From Pseudorhizobium xiangyangii (lineage in GTDB: Bacteria; Pseudomonadota; Alphaproteobacteria; Rhizobiales; Rhizobiaceae), in contig NZ_JAJAWH010000016.1 in NCBI RefSeq assembly GCF_020531965.1, forward strand, positions 1 through 64,000: 64,000 nt of DNA. Reading direction: 5' to 3'. A program made the translations under genes and the position numbers. The notes beneath the pieces are model-generated. The model had not been told where the DNA came from. It did no database searches and saw nothing but the letters and a program-made list of their open reading frames with translations. Within the stretch, counting starts at the first letter, position 1, and each line of letters starts with the position of its first letter. Below are positions 9,010 to 22,336 of the stretch, one piece after another.

Positions 9010-9053
9010 ACAGGTTGATTGTCCTGTTCTGCAATACAGGATGATTGTCCTGT
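9010..9053. promoter_or_regulatory. Two tandem operator palindromes between NIPSNAP and TetR genes
   Basis: Two near-identical 18-bp sites: ACAGGT-TGATTG-TCCTGT (9010-9027) and ACAGGA-TGATTG-TCCTGT (9036-9053), centres 26 bp apart. The second has perfect 6-bp arms. Their place between divergent NIPSNAP and TetR genes suggests binding by the TetR protein, controlling both promoters. Binding is inferred. Confidence 0.75.
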
Positions 9054-9093
9054 TTTGTCAACCCTGCTAAGTTGCTGTGAAAGGGGACGATCC

Positions 9094-9738
9094 ATGGCCG
9101 AGCACAATACCTTGCCGTACCGCCGCACGAACGACCCTGAGGGTCTAAAGCAGCGCCTTGTCGATGCCGCCTATGCGCAGTTCTCAATCCGTGGGTACCA
9201 TTCGACAGGAATGCATAACCTGAAGAGCGACGCGGGGGTCACGGGCGGGGCGCTCTCCCATCATTTCCCCACCAAAAAGGCGCTGGGGCTCGCCGTCATC
9301 CGCAATCGTGTGGCAGATGCTGTCGAGGAGGCCTGGATCAGGCCGATCCAACTGGCGGCGACGACATCGGAGGGGATTCACGCAGCCTTTGAAGCCATCG
9401 TCGCCGAGCTGGAGGGGAAGGGGGCGGTGTCAGGCTGCCCTTTGAACAACCTGGCGCTGGAACTGGCCCGTCAGGATGGAGATTTCCAGGCAGAGATCGA
9501 TGCAATCTTTGTACGCTGGCGCAGCGCCATCGCCGACAAGCTGCGGGCTGACCTGCAGTCGGGCGCCGTCCACGACCTCGATCCCGAGGCCATGGCCACC
9601 TTGGTCGTCGCAACCTATTCCGGGGCGATGGCGATGGCGAAAGCCTGTCAGGGCGTAGAGCCCCTGAAAATCTGTGCCAAGCAACTCATCACCATGCTCC
9701 AGAAGCAGGCGCGGCCGCCCCTTGTCACCGATGCCTGA
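9094..9738 (+). CDS. TetR/AcrR family repressor (LmrA/YxaF-like)
   Basis: 214 aa. N-terminal TetR helix-turn-helix at about 18-65 (LVDAAYAQFSIRGYHSTGM, ALSHHFPTKKAL). The ligand domain contains CPLNNLALELA, typical of the LmrA/YxaF group. ATG 9094 has GGGGA 7 nt upstream; earlier in-frame starts would overlap the operators. Probably autoregulated through the two palindromes at 9010-9053 and controlling the divergent NIPSNAP gene. The ligand is unknown, perhaps a quinone or aromatic compound as for related regulators. Confidence 0.88.
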   Translation: MAEHNTLPYRRTNDPEGLKQRLVDAAYAQFSIRGYHSTGMHNLKSDAGVTGGALSHHFPTKKALGLAVIRNRVADAVEEAWIRPIQLAATTSEGIHAAFEAIVAELEGKGAVSGCPLNNLALELARQDGDFQAEIDAIFVRWRSAIADKLRADLQSGAVHDLDPEAMATLVVATYSGAMAMAKACQGVEPLKICAKQLITMLQKQARPPLVTDA

Positions 9739-10034
9739 ATTTCCAGGTGGCCCCGAGGCCATAGCCAGGTCGGTCCACTGCTCATGCCTTGCGACGCTGC
9801 TCCGGTTGCTGCGCCATTGGTGGTCTTTGCTACCTGAAGCCGGGAAAAAGCCGGGACAGCGGGTTTTGCATCCTGCTGTCCCGGCGAGCGGACTGAAGAG
9901 AAGGGACATGACTTCAGTCGACGACGGAGCGTTGTCCGCCGATGGATGCCTTTCTAGGCCCGCTATCCTGAACGGGTGCGAAACCTGTCGTTCATCGAGC
10001 GTTCACGCGGCCGAAATCCTCCTCGACCGGAGGG
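9739..10034. other. Intergenic stretch with one strong hairpin
   Basis: No credible gene is visible. A perfect 11-bp inverted repeat (GCCGGGACAGC at 9850-9860, GCTGTCCCGGC at 9875-9885, 14-nt loop) lies about 110 nt past the TetR stop. It has no U-run, so it could be a weak terminator or a dispersed palindrome. Confidence 0.5.
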
Positions 10035-10064
10035 CTTGAAGCCGCAAACGGCAATTCCCATCTT
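10035..10064 (+). promoter_or_regulatory. Heat-shock (RpoH-type) promoter of hsp20
   Basis: CTTGAAG (10035-10041), a 15-nt spacer, then CCCATCTT (10057-10064). This resembles the sigma-32 pattern CTTGAAA/CCCCAT. The predicted start near 10071 gives a leader of about 100 nt, fitting the thermometer downstream. Confidence 0.6.
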
Positions 10065-10070
10065 GATGCT

Positions 10071-10170
10071 GCGGGCGCCATAAAGGGCTCGCGAAACGCT
10101 CACCGCATCGCCATCAAGGGGTGCGAGGGCACTGGAAAAACTCGCAACGTCGCTTCCTAGGAGGACAAAA
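10071..10170 (+). promoter_or_regulatory. ROSE-type RNA thermometer in the hsp20 leader
   Basis: The leader ends with UCGCU (10150-10154) that can pair with AGGA (10162-10165) inside the Shine-Dalgarno AGGAGGA, leaving a bulged G. This is the UYGCU rule of ROSE elements. An upstream hairpin can form from CTCGC (10088-10092) and GCGAG (10123-10127). Known ROSE elements block translation of rhizobial small heat-shock genes at normal temperature and melt on warming. Confidence 0.8.
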
Positions 10171-10653
10171 ATGCGTCACGTCGACTTCTCCCCCCTCTAC
10201 CGCTCGACCGTTGGTTTCGACCGTCTCTTCAGCCTGCTCGATAACCGTGGGCAGCCCGAACAGGCCCAGACCTATCCGCCCTACAACATCGAACGGACCG
10301 GCGATAACACCTATCGCATCACGATGGCCGTTGCCGGGTTCGATGAGAAGGAACTCAGCCTTGAAGCGCATGCGAATGTGCTGACCGTCAAGGGCGAAAA
10401 GTCCGAGGAAGAAACCTCCGAGCAGAGCGAGTTCCTCTATCGCGGTATCGCCAAACGCGCCTTCGAGCGCCGTTTCCAGCTCGCGGATCATGTCGAAGTC
10501 CAGTCGGCTTCGCTGAAGAACGGCCTTCTCCATATCGACCTTCTCCGGAATGTTCCCGAAGCGATGAAGCCGCGCCGTATCGCGATCGCTGCTGAAGCAG
10601 GCGATGGGGCCAGGACCATTGAAGCCCAGGTGGCTCCGCAGCAGGTCAACTAA
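10171..10653 (+). CDS. Small heat-shock protein Hsp20
   Basis: 160 aa, IbpA/HspD-type. N-terminal arm with FDRLFSLLDN, then an alpha-crystallin domain at about 35-130 (YPPYNIERTGDNTYRITMAVAGF at its start, RAFERRFQL, LKNGLLHIDL). The C-terminal IxI-type anchor is approximated by RRIAIAA. Holds unfolding proteins in the cytoplasm during heat stress. Control by a sigma-32 promoter and a ROSE thermometer is indicated by the leader; a terminator follows. Confidence 0.93.
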   Translation: MRHVDFSPLYRSTVGFDRLFSLLDNRGQPEQAQTYPPYNIERTGDNTYRITMAVAGFDEKELSLEAHANVLTVKGEKSEEETSEQSEFLYRGIAKRAFERRFQLADHVEVQSASLKNGLLHIDLLRNVPEAMKPRRIAIAAEAGDGARTIEAQVAPQQVN

Positions 10654-10681
10654 CTTTCCTGCCTTCTCCCAAGGCCAAAGG

Positions 10682-10708
10682 CGGCTCCTCTATCCGAGGG
10701 GCCGTTTT
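10682..10708 (+). terminator. Terminator of hsp20
   Basis: Stem GGCTCCTC / GAGGGGCC with one G-U pair, loop TATCC, followed by TTTT, 30 nt after the hsp20 stop. Confidence 0.75.
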
Positions 10709-10729
10709 GCTGTCTGAAGAGCACTATTT

Positions 10730-11776
10730 TCAGGTGATTGCCTTCAGGAACGCATCGACGTCGTCGGAGCTCGTGGCGAAACTGCTGACGAGGCGAATGA
10801 GCATTTCGTCGCCGGCAACCGTTTCCGGCATGTCACGCGGCTGCAGCCAGTCGTAGAACTTGGCGCCCTTCTCTTCGGCAATGGCGGCAGCTTCCTTTCG
10901 AACGATCGCGAAGATCTCGTTGGATTGTGTCGGCCAGGCGAGACGGGCGCTGTTGGACGCCGCAAGCCCTTCACGGACGCGATCCGCCATGGTGTTTGCA
11001 TGTCCGGCGAGCTCCAGCCACAGCCCGTCCTTCAGGTAGGCTTCGAACTGCGCGGCGATGAACCGTGACTTGGAAAACAGCTGCGCGGTGCGCTTGCGGA
11101 TGAACGGCAACTCCTTCGCCATGGCGGGATCGAAGAAGACGATTGCTTCCGCGCACCAGCAGCCGTTCTTCGTTCCGCCGAAGGACAGGATGTCGACGCC
11201 GCGCTTCCAGGTCATCTCGGCGGGTGTCGTTTCGAGCGCCACCAGTGCGTTGGCGAACCGGGCGCCGTCCATATGAAGCGGCAGGCCGTGCACCTTGGCG
11301 ATGCTGGACAGGGTATCGATCTCATCGAGCGTGTAGACGCTGCCGACCTCTGTCGCCTGCGTCATGGTGATGGCAGCGGCGCGGCCGTGATGCACGGCGT
11401 CCTGCGGGTAGCGGGCAATTTTTGCTTCCAGGGCCTGGGGCGTCATCTTGCCGAGCGGGCCATCGACCGGCACCATGCGCATGCCGCTGAAGAAGTCCGG
11501 CGCGCCGCACTCGTCCTCGATGACATGGGCTTCCGTGTGGGCGAAGACGACGCCGCCGGGGCGTGCGACGCTGGCAAGGGCAAGCGAGTTCGCGGCCGTC
11601 CCCGTTGCGACGAAGAATACGGCAACCTCCCGTTCGAAGATCTCGTTGAAGCGCCGCTCGATGGTGCGGTCCAGTTCGCTCGATCCATAGGCCGATGCAA
11701 AGCGTGCGGATTCGCGCAGCAGGCGCTCGTTGATGGCCGGATGGGCGCCGGCCCAATTGTCGGAAGCAAAGAACAT
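10730..11776 (-). CDS. ltaE: Low-specificity L-threonine aldolase
   Basis: 348 aa PLP enzyme that splits threonine/allo-threonine to glycine and acetaldehyde. The PLP-binding Lys is K203 in SFGGTKNGCW, the cofactor ring Asp is in HMDGARFANAL, and the N-terminus has FASDNWAGAHP. ATG 11776 follows AGGAGA by 5-6 nt; the longer frame upstream has no site and no family similarity. Cytoplasmic, apparently monocistronic. The large intergenic region upstream is shared with gltB. Confidence 0.92.
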   Translation of the reverse strand: MFFASDNWAGAHPAINERLLRESARFASAYGSSELDRTIERRFNEIFEREVAVFFVATGTAANSLALASVARPGGVVFAHTEAHVIEDECGAPDFFSGMRMVPVDGPLGKMTPQALEAKIARYPQDAVHHGRAAAITMTQATEVGSVYTLDEIDTLSSIAKVHGLPLHMDGARFANALVALETTPAEMTWKRGVDILSFGGTKNGCWCAEAIVFFDPAMAKELPFIRKRTAQLFSKSRFIAAQFEAYLKDGLWLELAGHANTMADRVREGLAASNSARLAWPTQSNEIFAIVRKEAAAIAEEKGAKFYDWLQPRDMPETVAGDEMLIRLVSSFATSSDDVDAFLKAIT

Positions 11777-12163
11777 CGGTGTCTCCTGGGAGTCGGGGTG
11801 CCCCGAAACTAGCGGCTTTTGCGCTGCGATCAATCGTAGGCGTACGGCAAAAACGCCGACCGGCAACAAGGGGAACGGATCGCCATCGAATGAGTAATTA
11901 AATTGCGCAGTATGCAGGTTGGCGGCAACGTTCGTACAAGTTCGCGCGTTTTGTGAATGCCGACCCTCTTGAAGCAGAAGGGCGATCGTGTCATACATCG
12001 ATTGGAAATAGGTCAGAGCAGTTGACCTATTTATTCAAGAAATGGTGCTTCGACCGCTCGAGTGGGCTCCTGGCCTACGGGCGGTCTCGGTGCGAAATTC
12101 GGGGCATCTGCCTCGTCTCCGATAACAACTACCTTGTCCCGCGGGACCGAAGGGAGGACGACG
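11777..12163. other. Shared ltaE/gltB upstream region
   Basis: 387 bp without a credible gene. It should hold the ltaE promoter (leftward) and the gltB promoter and leader (rightward). The only striking element is the palindrome at 12006-12032. I do not see a confident -35/-10 pair or a known riboswitch. Confidence 0.6.
12006..12032. promoter_or_regulatory. Palindrome upstream of gltB
   Basis: Perfect 10-bp arms AAATAGGTCA / TGACCTATTT separated by 7 nt, 131 nt before the gltB start codon. It is AT-rich compared with its surroundings and looks like an operator for a dimeric regulator. The regulator is unknown. Confidence 0.6.
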
Positions 12164-16888
<4,725 letters not shown>

Positions 16889-16890
16889 CC

Positions 16891-17052
16891 GTGCTGCCGA
16901 TCCTCCATCGATCGATTTCGGTGGTCATCGCGGTCGCTGTTCCGGCGGCCGCTTTCATGGCGAACGGCAGCGTCGCATTGGAATTCATCGTGCTGGGGGC
17001 GGCCATCGGCTTCGCCTACTGGTACTGGGGCCCGAAGGGCACCCTGCTTTGA
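16891..17052 (+). CDS. 53-aa membrane protein inside the gltBD operon
   Basis: GTG-initiated frame starting 2 nt after the gltB stop and ending 13 nt before gltD. It encodes two hydrophobic segments (about 5-22 and 29-46) and the tail WYWGPKGTLL. The tight fit between two cotranscribed genes and the coherent membrane topology support it as real. I do not recognise a family. Possible roles are membrane association or modulation of glutamate synthase; neither is shown. Confidence 0.65.
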   Translation: MLPILHRSISVVIAVAVPAAAFMANGSVALEFIVLGAAIGFAYWYWGPKGTLL

Positions 17053-17065
17053 AGAGGGTTTACAC

Positions 17066-18520
17066 ATGGGCAAGGTAACGGGTTTTCTCGAGATCGACCG
17101 GCAGGTGATGAAGTATTCGCCGGCTTCCGACCGTATCCGCCATTTCCGCGAATTCACCATTCCGATGTCGGATGCGGAAGTGACCAAGCAGGCGGCCCGC
17201 TGCATGGACTGCGGCATTCCCTACTGCCACGGTCCGACGGGCTGTCCGGTTCACAACCAGATCCCCGACTGGAACGATCTGGTCTATGGCGGCAAATGGG
17301 AAGAGGCGATCCGCAACCTCCATTCCACCAACAATTTTCCTGAATTCACCGGCCGCGTCTGCCCGGCGCCGTGCGAGGAAGCCTGCACGCTGAACCTCGA
17401 GGACACGCCGGTCGCGATCAAGACGATCGAGCAGGCGATTGCCGACAAGGCCTATGAACTCGGCTTCATCGGTCCGCAGCCGGCAACCGTACACACCGGC
17501 AGACGAGTGGCTGTCGTCGGTTCCGGCCCTGCCGGCATGGCGGCTGCCCAACAGCTCGGTCGCGCCGGCCACGAGGTGCATGTCTACGAGCGCGAGACGA
17601 AGCCTGGCGGCCTGCTGCGCTACGGCATCCCGGACTTCAAGCTGGAAAAGAACTTCATCGACCGCCGCATCGAGCAGATGAAGGGCGAGGGCGTGACGTT
17701 CCATTGCGGCGTCAATGTCGGCGTCGACAAGCCGGTCGCGGAACTGATCGCCGAGCACGACGCCGTGCTCTATTGCGGCGGCTCCGAAACGCCGCGTCCG
17801 GCGGGCATTCCCGGCATCGAGTTCCAGGGCGTTTATGACGCCATGCCTTACCTCGTGCAGCAGAACCGCCGCGTCGGCCGCGAAAACATCGACAGCGTCG
17901 GCTGGCCGTCCGACCCGATCCTGGCCGGTGCCAAGCACGTCGTGGTCGTCGGCGGCGGCGACACGGCATCGGACTGCGTCGGCACCGCCTTCCGGCAGGG
18001 CGCAGTCAAGGTAACCCAGCTCGACATTCGCCCGCAGCCTCCCGAGAAGGAAGACAAGCTGGCCGTCTGGCCGTTCTGGGCGACGAAGATGCGCACCTCC
18101 TCCAGCCAGGCCGAAGGCGCCATTCGCGAATTCCAGGTCGCGACGCTCGAGTTCGTCGGCGAGGACGGGCACCTGACGGGCGTGCGCTGCTGCGAGGTGG
18201 ACGAGCGCCGCAAGCCTATCGCGGGCACCGACTTCATCATCAAGGCCGACCTTGCCTTCATCGCGATCGGCTTCTCCGGCCCGCTCCAGGAAGGCCTCCT
18301 CTCCGAACTGGATGGTCAGCTCGAGCTCAACGTCGACCGGCGCGGTTCAACCAACGTCGTCGCCAATGACAGCGACTATCGCACGTCGGTGGACAAGCTG
18401 TGGACTGCGGGCGACGTTCGCCGCGGCCAGTCGCTGGTCGTCTGGGCGATCCGTGAGGGCCGTCAGGCAGCCCGCGCTATCGACGAAGCGCTGATGGGAA
18501 GCTCGGTCCTGCCGCGCTGA
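17066..18520 (+). CDS. gltD: Glutamate synthase (NADPH) small subunit
   Basis: 484 aa flavoprotein passing electrons from NADPH through FAD and [4Fe-4S] clusters to GltB. Cluster ligands are visible in CMDCGIPYCHGPTGCP and GRVCPAPCEEACTL. The FAD-binding GSGPAGMAAAQQL and the NADPH-binding VVGGGDTASDCVG are intact. The site GAAGAGGG lies 7-8 nt before the ATG. A terminator follows at 18537. Confidence 0.96.
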   Translation: MGKVTGFLEIDRQVMKYSPASDRIRHFREFTIPMSDAEVTKQAARCMDCGIPYCHGPTGCPVHNQIPDWNDLVYGGKWEEAIRNLHSTNNFPEFTGRVCPAPCEEACTLNLEDTPVAIKTIEQAIADKAYELGFIGPQPATVHTGRRVAVVGSGPAGMAAAQQLGRAGHEVHVYERETKPGGLLRYGIPDFKLEKNFIDRRIEQMKGEGVTFHCGVNVGVDKPVAELIAEHDAVLYCGGSETPRPAGIPGIEFQGVYDAMPYLVQQNRRVGRENIDSVGWPSDPILAGAKHVVVVGGGDTASDCVGTAFRQGAVKVTQLDIRPQPPEKEDKLAVWPFWATKMRTSSSQAEGAIREFQVATLEFVGEDGHLTGVRCCEVDERRKPIAGTDFIIKADLAFIAIGFSGPLQEGLLSELDGQLELNVDRRGSTNVVANDSDYRTSVDKLWTAGDVRRGQSLVVWAIREGRQAARAIDEALMGSSVLPR

Positions 18521-18536
18521 GCCCAGCGCACTGACA

Positions 18537-18578
18537 AAAATGCCCTCTCTCCAGGTGAGTCTGCAGAGAAGGCATTTT
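18537..18578 (+). terminator. Terminator of the gltBD operon
   Basis: Inverted repeat AAAATGCCCTCTCT / AGAGAAGGCATTTT with one mismatch, 16 nt past the gltD stop; A/T-flanked on both sides. Confidence 0.75.
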
Positions 18579-18699
18579 CAGATGGGCTCTCGTTTGATCC
18601 ATTTCGGGAATCACTGCACCTTTCGGGCATGTACATCCTGAGGCGCTGCATCAAGAAAGACCCGGCAAGGCATGGCTTTCTTAAGCGGGACGTAAAAGA

Positions 18700-19908
18700 C
18701 TACCGAACCGTTGAGCGCTGATAGTCGTCGAGGCGGCCCTTTGGTGCGGGAGGCAGTTCCCCGCGCTTGACGAGCATGTCGCGGGGCGTTTCAACGAGAG
18801 GCTCCGGCGGCGGCGTGGCACCGAGCAGCTCACTGCCCCCATCCAGCTCCGGGTCCATGAGGTTCATCGGCTGTACGGGGATGGCCATGGCCGGCGATGG
18901 CGGCAGGGTCTGCAGAGAGGGCAGGTTCGACGCGTCGAGGTTGACCAGTTCCGGGCTCGCCATGTCGCCGAGATGCCGGCGGGCGTATTTCTCCACGTAG
19001 AAGGCAAGCTTGCGCTTGCCGGCCGTGGTGAAGTTGATCCCGTCCGACCCACGCAGGCGCGCCTGCTGGCCGTTCATGTCCGAACCGGTAACGATGAACT
19101 TGCCTTCCTCGTCGACGAAACCCTCCCAGATATCGACGAATTCTCCGCCGAGCTTTTCGACCTGGGCTCGGTAGATGCCGTTCAACTTGACGGCGTCGGT
19201 CATCATGGATGGCGACTGGAACGAGGGCAGGCCGACCCAGAGCAGCGGCAGCTTGCGCGCCGTGACGATGCCGGCGAGTTCCTGGACGCGCTTCTCGTAC
19301 TCGCTGAACCAGGAATCGGTGCGGAATTTTTCGGTCGCGCCGCCGAACTTCATTTCCTGCCGGTCGTTGGCGCCGATCATCACCACGACAAGTGCCGGCT
19401 TGACCTCGTCGAGGAGAGCGGGAAGCTCCTGCGGCCAGTTGTAGTAGTCCTGCCGCACCAGACCGGATGAACCATTGCTCTTTTCCGATACGGCAACGCC
19501 GGGCGATTTGGCGAAGGCAGTGGTCAGCTCATCACCGAGGCCGCCGCCAAGGAAGTCTCCGACGACGAGGACCTTGCGCGCGTCCTCTAGCTTGGCAACC
19601 GGCGCGGGCTGCGGCGCTACCGGCGGCGGGGCGGCACGGCGTGCCGCAGGGCGTGTCTCGGATTGACGGTTGCGTTGCCGCTGGCGCTGCTGCTGGCGCT
19701 GACGGCGCGGTGCGACGTCCATGACGGCCGGTTCGTCGATGTAGCGGCGACCGCCACCGAAGAGCATGTCGAAAAGATTACGGCGCTGGACCCGTTCCTG
19801 TGCGGAGGCGGGCGTAACCTGAGCGGGCACAGCGAGCACCATGATCAGGATGACTGCCATCCCTCGGCTGAAAATGCGTCCGCCGCCCATGTGTTGCAAA
19901 ACTCTCAT
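18700..19908 (-). CDS. DUF459 SGNH-fold protein with degenerate catalytic residues
   Basis: 402 aa. Signal peptide (about 1-37, ending ASA), a low-complexity Gln/Arg-rich stretch (68-92), then a DUF459/SGNH-hydrolase domain (about 112-310) and a Pro-rich tail. The GDS block reads GDF (117-119) and the final DxxH reads DGIN (289-292), so the usual Ser and His are absent. The oxyanion Asn (MIGAND) is present. Probably a periplasmic binding or scaffold protein rather than an esterase. Sits 65 nt downstream of mltB on the same strand, which suggests a peptidoglycan or polysaccharide link. Start 19908 is the first ATG; 19890 is possible. Confidence 0.78.
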   Translation of the reverse strand: MRVLQHMGGGRIFSRGMAVILIMVLAVPAQVTPASAQERVQRRNLFDMLFGGGRRYIDEPAVMDVAPRRQRQQQRQRQRNRQSETRPAARRAAPPPVAPQPAPVAKLEDARKVLVVGDFLGGGLGDELTTAFAKSPGVAVSEKSNGSSGLVRQDYYNWPQELPALLDEVKPALVVVMIGANDRQEMKFGGATEKFRTDSWFSEYEKRVQELAGIVTARKLPLLWVGLPSFQSPSMMTDAVKLNGIYRAQVEKLGGEFVDIWEGFVDEEGKFIVTGSDMNGQQARLRGSDGINFTTAGKRKLAFYVEKYARRHLGDMASPELVNLDASNLPSLQTLPPSPAMAIPVQPMNLMDPELDGGSELLGATPPPEPLVETPRDMLVKRGELPPAPKGRLDDYQRSTVR

Positions 19909-19973
19909 GCTTTTGCCGTGTGCTCTCGCCCCGCTCGCTGTCAAAGCGATTTGGGGCGAGATCTATATGGTTG

Positions 19974-21194
19974 TCAACGCAGGGCGTTGAGCAGGGACTG
20001 CGACGGCTCTCCATCTGCCTGCATGCCGAGCCGCCCCTGGATGGCGGAGATGGCCGCCTTGGAGCCGGAACCGAAGTTACCGTCGATCTCACCCTCATAG
20101 TAGCCGAGCTGTTTGAGCTTCGTCTGCAATTCGAACTTTTCGACGATGTCGAGGGTGCCGTCGGGACGCGGCCAGCGCTGCTGCATTCCGCCGAAGCCGG
20201 CAATCTGGTCGGCGAGCATGCCGACGCCGAGTGCGTAGCTGTCGGCCGCATTGTAGCGCTTGATGACGAAGAAGTTGCGCGTCATCAGGAACGCCGGGCC
20301 GTTGGCGCCTGCCAGAAGCTTCAACTCCGCCCGGTCGCCGCCGCGTGGGAAGCCCTTGCCGTTCGGCCTTGTGACGCCGAGCGCCGCCCACTGGGCGAGC
20401 GTCTTGGTCTGGCCCTCATATTTCGCTACCCCGCGCGGCATGGCCGCCTCGTATCCCCAGGTCTTGCCGGTCTGCCAGCCGTTCTTCTTGAGCAGGTTGG
20501 CGGCTGTTGCCAGAGCATCCGGTATGGAGTTCCAGATGTCCGCATGGCCGTTGCCGTCCGCATCGAACTTGTAAAGGAGGTAGCTGGACGGAATGAATTG
20601 GGTGTGGCCCATGGCGCCTGCCCAGGAACCTGTAAGGTGACGGGAGGTCACCTCGCCGGACTGCAGGATCTTGAGGGCCGAAATCAGCTGCGTGCGTGCG
20701 AACTTGGCGCGCTTCGGATCACCCCAGGCAAGCGTTGCCAGGGCCTGCGGCACGTGGTGCAGGCGATCCGGCTTTTCCAGCACGGCGCCGTAATTGGATT
20801 CCATCGACCAGATGGCCAGGAGGATATGCTTGTCGACGCCGAAATGACGTTCCAGCGATGCCAGCGTGCGACCATGCTTGGAGAGCATTTCGCGGCCGAT
20901 CTTGACCGTGTAGGGGTTCACGCGGGAATCCAGGTAGTCCCAGATCTGCGCCTTGAATTCCGGCTGGTACGCGGCCTTTTCAAGGACCTTGGGATCCGGG
21001 CTACTGATACCTGCAAAGGCTTTGTCATAGGTGGAACGGCTGATGCCGCTCTTGGCTGCAGTGCCGTAGAATTCGGAAACCCAGGACTTGAAACCTGCGT
21101 CAGCCCGGGCATCTATCGGAGTGGTCGCAAGGCATGCGCCTGCAACCAGCGAGAAAATAAAACCGCGAATGCGATTGGTGCGAAACATGTTCAT
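19974..21194 (-). CDS. mltB: Lytic murein transglycosylase, MltB family
   Basis: 406 aa. Cleaves peptidoglycan glycan strands to 1,6-anhydro ends. Signal peptide at about 1-31 (FIFSLVAGACLATTPIDARA), catalytic Glu132 in WSMESNYG, the GAMGHTQFIPSSYL block, and a C-terminal PG_binding_1 domain (about 345-405). No lipobox, so probably soluble periplasmic. Starts at 21230 (ATG) and 21233 (GTG) are in frame but would put an acidic extension before the signal peptide; 21194 is preferred though no site has a strong Shine-Dalgarno. Probably cotranscribed with the DUF459 gene. Confidence 0.88.
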   Translation of the reverse strand: MNMFRTNRIRGFIFSLVAGACLATTPIDARADAGFKSWVSEFYGTAAKSGISRSTYDKAFAGISSPDPKVLEKAAYQPEFKAQIWDYLDSRVNPYTVKIGREMLSKHGRTLASLERHFGVDKHILLAIWSMESNYGAVLEKPDRLHHVPQALATLAWGDPKRAKFARTQLISALKILQSGEVTSRHLTGSWAGAMGHTQFIPSSYLLYKFDADGNGHADIWNSIPDALATAANLLKKNGWQTGKTWGYEAAMPRGVAKYEGQTKTLAQWAALGVTRPNGKGFPRGGDRAELKLLAGANGPAFLMTRNFFVIKRYNAADSYALGVGMLADQIAGFGGMQQRWPRPDGTLDIVEKFELQTKLKQLGYYEGEIDGNFGSGSKAAISAIQGRLGMQADGEPSQSLLNALR

Positions 21195-21393
21195 CAGCAG
21201 TCGTGTCCGTAGCTCTTCAAGTTCATGCATCACCGGGCGTCATGTCCGGCTTAACGAATGAATAACAGCACAGAGTCAACAAACTCTTTACCATATTAGT
21301 GGCGACAACGCATCGTTGGTGAAACGGTAGGAAATCCGCGTTAAATGACGCGATCGTGAATTAGCGCATTAGTGTGCTTCAGGAGGTTCGTGC

Positions 21394-22278
21394 GTGGCAC
21401 AGAAAAAAATCCGTAAGGCTGTATTCCCCGTTGCAGGGCTCGGGACGCGATTCCTGCCGGCGACAAAGGCCGTGCCGAAGGAAATGCTGACGGTCGTTGA
21501 CAAGCCGGTCATCCAGTACGTCGTCGACGAGGCGGCAGAAGCGGGGATCGAGCACTTCGTTTTCGTCACCGGTCGCGGCAAGGGTGTCATCGAGGATTAT
21601 TTCGACATCCAGTACGAACTGGAGCAGATGCTGCGCGAGCGTAACAAGAACGCCGAGCTGACCCTGCTCTCCAACATCCTGCCCAAGGCCGGCACGGCAA
21701 GCTTCACGCGCCAGCAGGTGCCGCTCGGCCTCGGCCACGCCGTCTGGTGCGCCCGTGATATCGTCGGCAACGAGCCGTTTGCGGTTCTTCTGCCTGACAT
21801 GATCATGTCGGCGGAAAAGAGCTGCCTGAAGGGCATGGTCGATCTGTACGAGCAGACCGGCGGAAATGTGCTGGCGGTCGAGGAGTGCGATCCCGAACAG
21901 GCCCATAAATACGGCATCGTCGGCAAGGGCGCGGCGGTCGGCGACGGGTTCAAGATCACCGAGATGGTCGAGAAGCCGGCAAAGGGCACGGCACCCTCCA
22001 ACTTCTACATCAACGGGCGTTACATCCTGCAGCCGGAAATCTTCAGCATCCTGGAAACCCAGGAGCGCGGCGCCGGAAACGAGATCCAGTTGACGGACGG
22101 CATGCTGGCGCTGGCGAAATCCCAGGAATTCGCGGCTTATCACTTCCGCGGCGAGACCTTCGATTGCGGTGCGAAGGATGGCTTCATCCTCGCGAACCTC
22201 GCGTTCGCGCTGCAGCGCAGCGACATCCGCCCGGCGATCGAGGGCCCTCTCAAGGATCTGGTGGCGCGGCTTAAATAG
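21394..22278 (+). CDS. galU: UTP-glucose-1-phosphate uridylyltransferase
   Basis: 294 aa, makes UDP-glucose for exopolysaccharide, LPS and glucans. Signature [18 protein letters not shown] near residues 15-32, plus VEKP and [10 protein letters not shown] start at 21394 with a strong AGGAGG 7 nt upstream. Divergent from mltB, convergent with a beta-barrel gene across a shared terminator. Confidence 0.95.
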   Translation: MAQKKIRKAVFPVAGLGTRFLPATKAVPKEMLTVVDKPVIQYVVDEAAEAGIEHFVFVTGRGKGVIEDYFDIQYELEQMLRERNKNAELTLLSNILPKAGTASFTRQQVPLGLGHAVWCARDIVGNEPFAVLLPDMIMSAEKSCLKGMVDLYEQTGGNVLAVEECDPEQAHKYGIVGKGAAVGDGFKITEMVEKPAKGTAPSNFYINGRYILQPEIFSILETQERGAGNEIQLTDGMLALAKSQEFAAYHFRGETFDCGAKDGFILANLAFALQRSDIRPAIEGPLKDLVARLK

Positions 22279-22301
22279 CCTTCGGTCCATTCAGATTTAG
22301 A

Positions 22302-22336
22302 AAAAAGCGCCCGGACGACCTCCGGCGCTTTCATTT
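22302..22336. terminator. Shared galU / beta-barrel terminator
   Basis: Arms AAAGCGCC / GGCGCTTT with an extended inner pairing; A-rich on the left and T-rich on the right, so usable in both directions. It overlaps the stop codon of the leftward gene. Confidence 0.8.

Noticed and set aside
21240-21260. CtrA-like site TTAACGAATGAATAA near mltB/galU
   Set aside because: One half is imperfect (ATAA for TTAA), and no other support.
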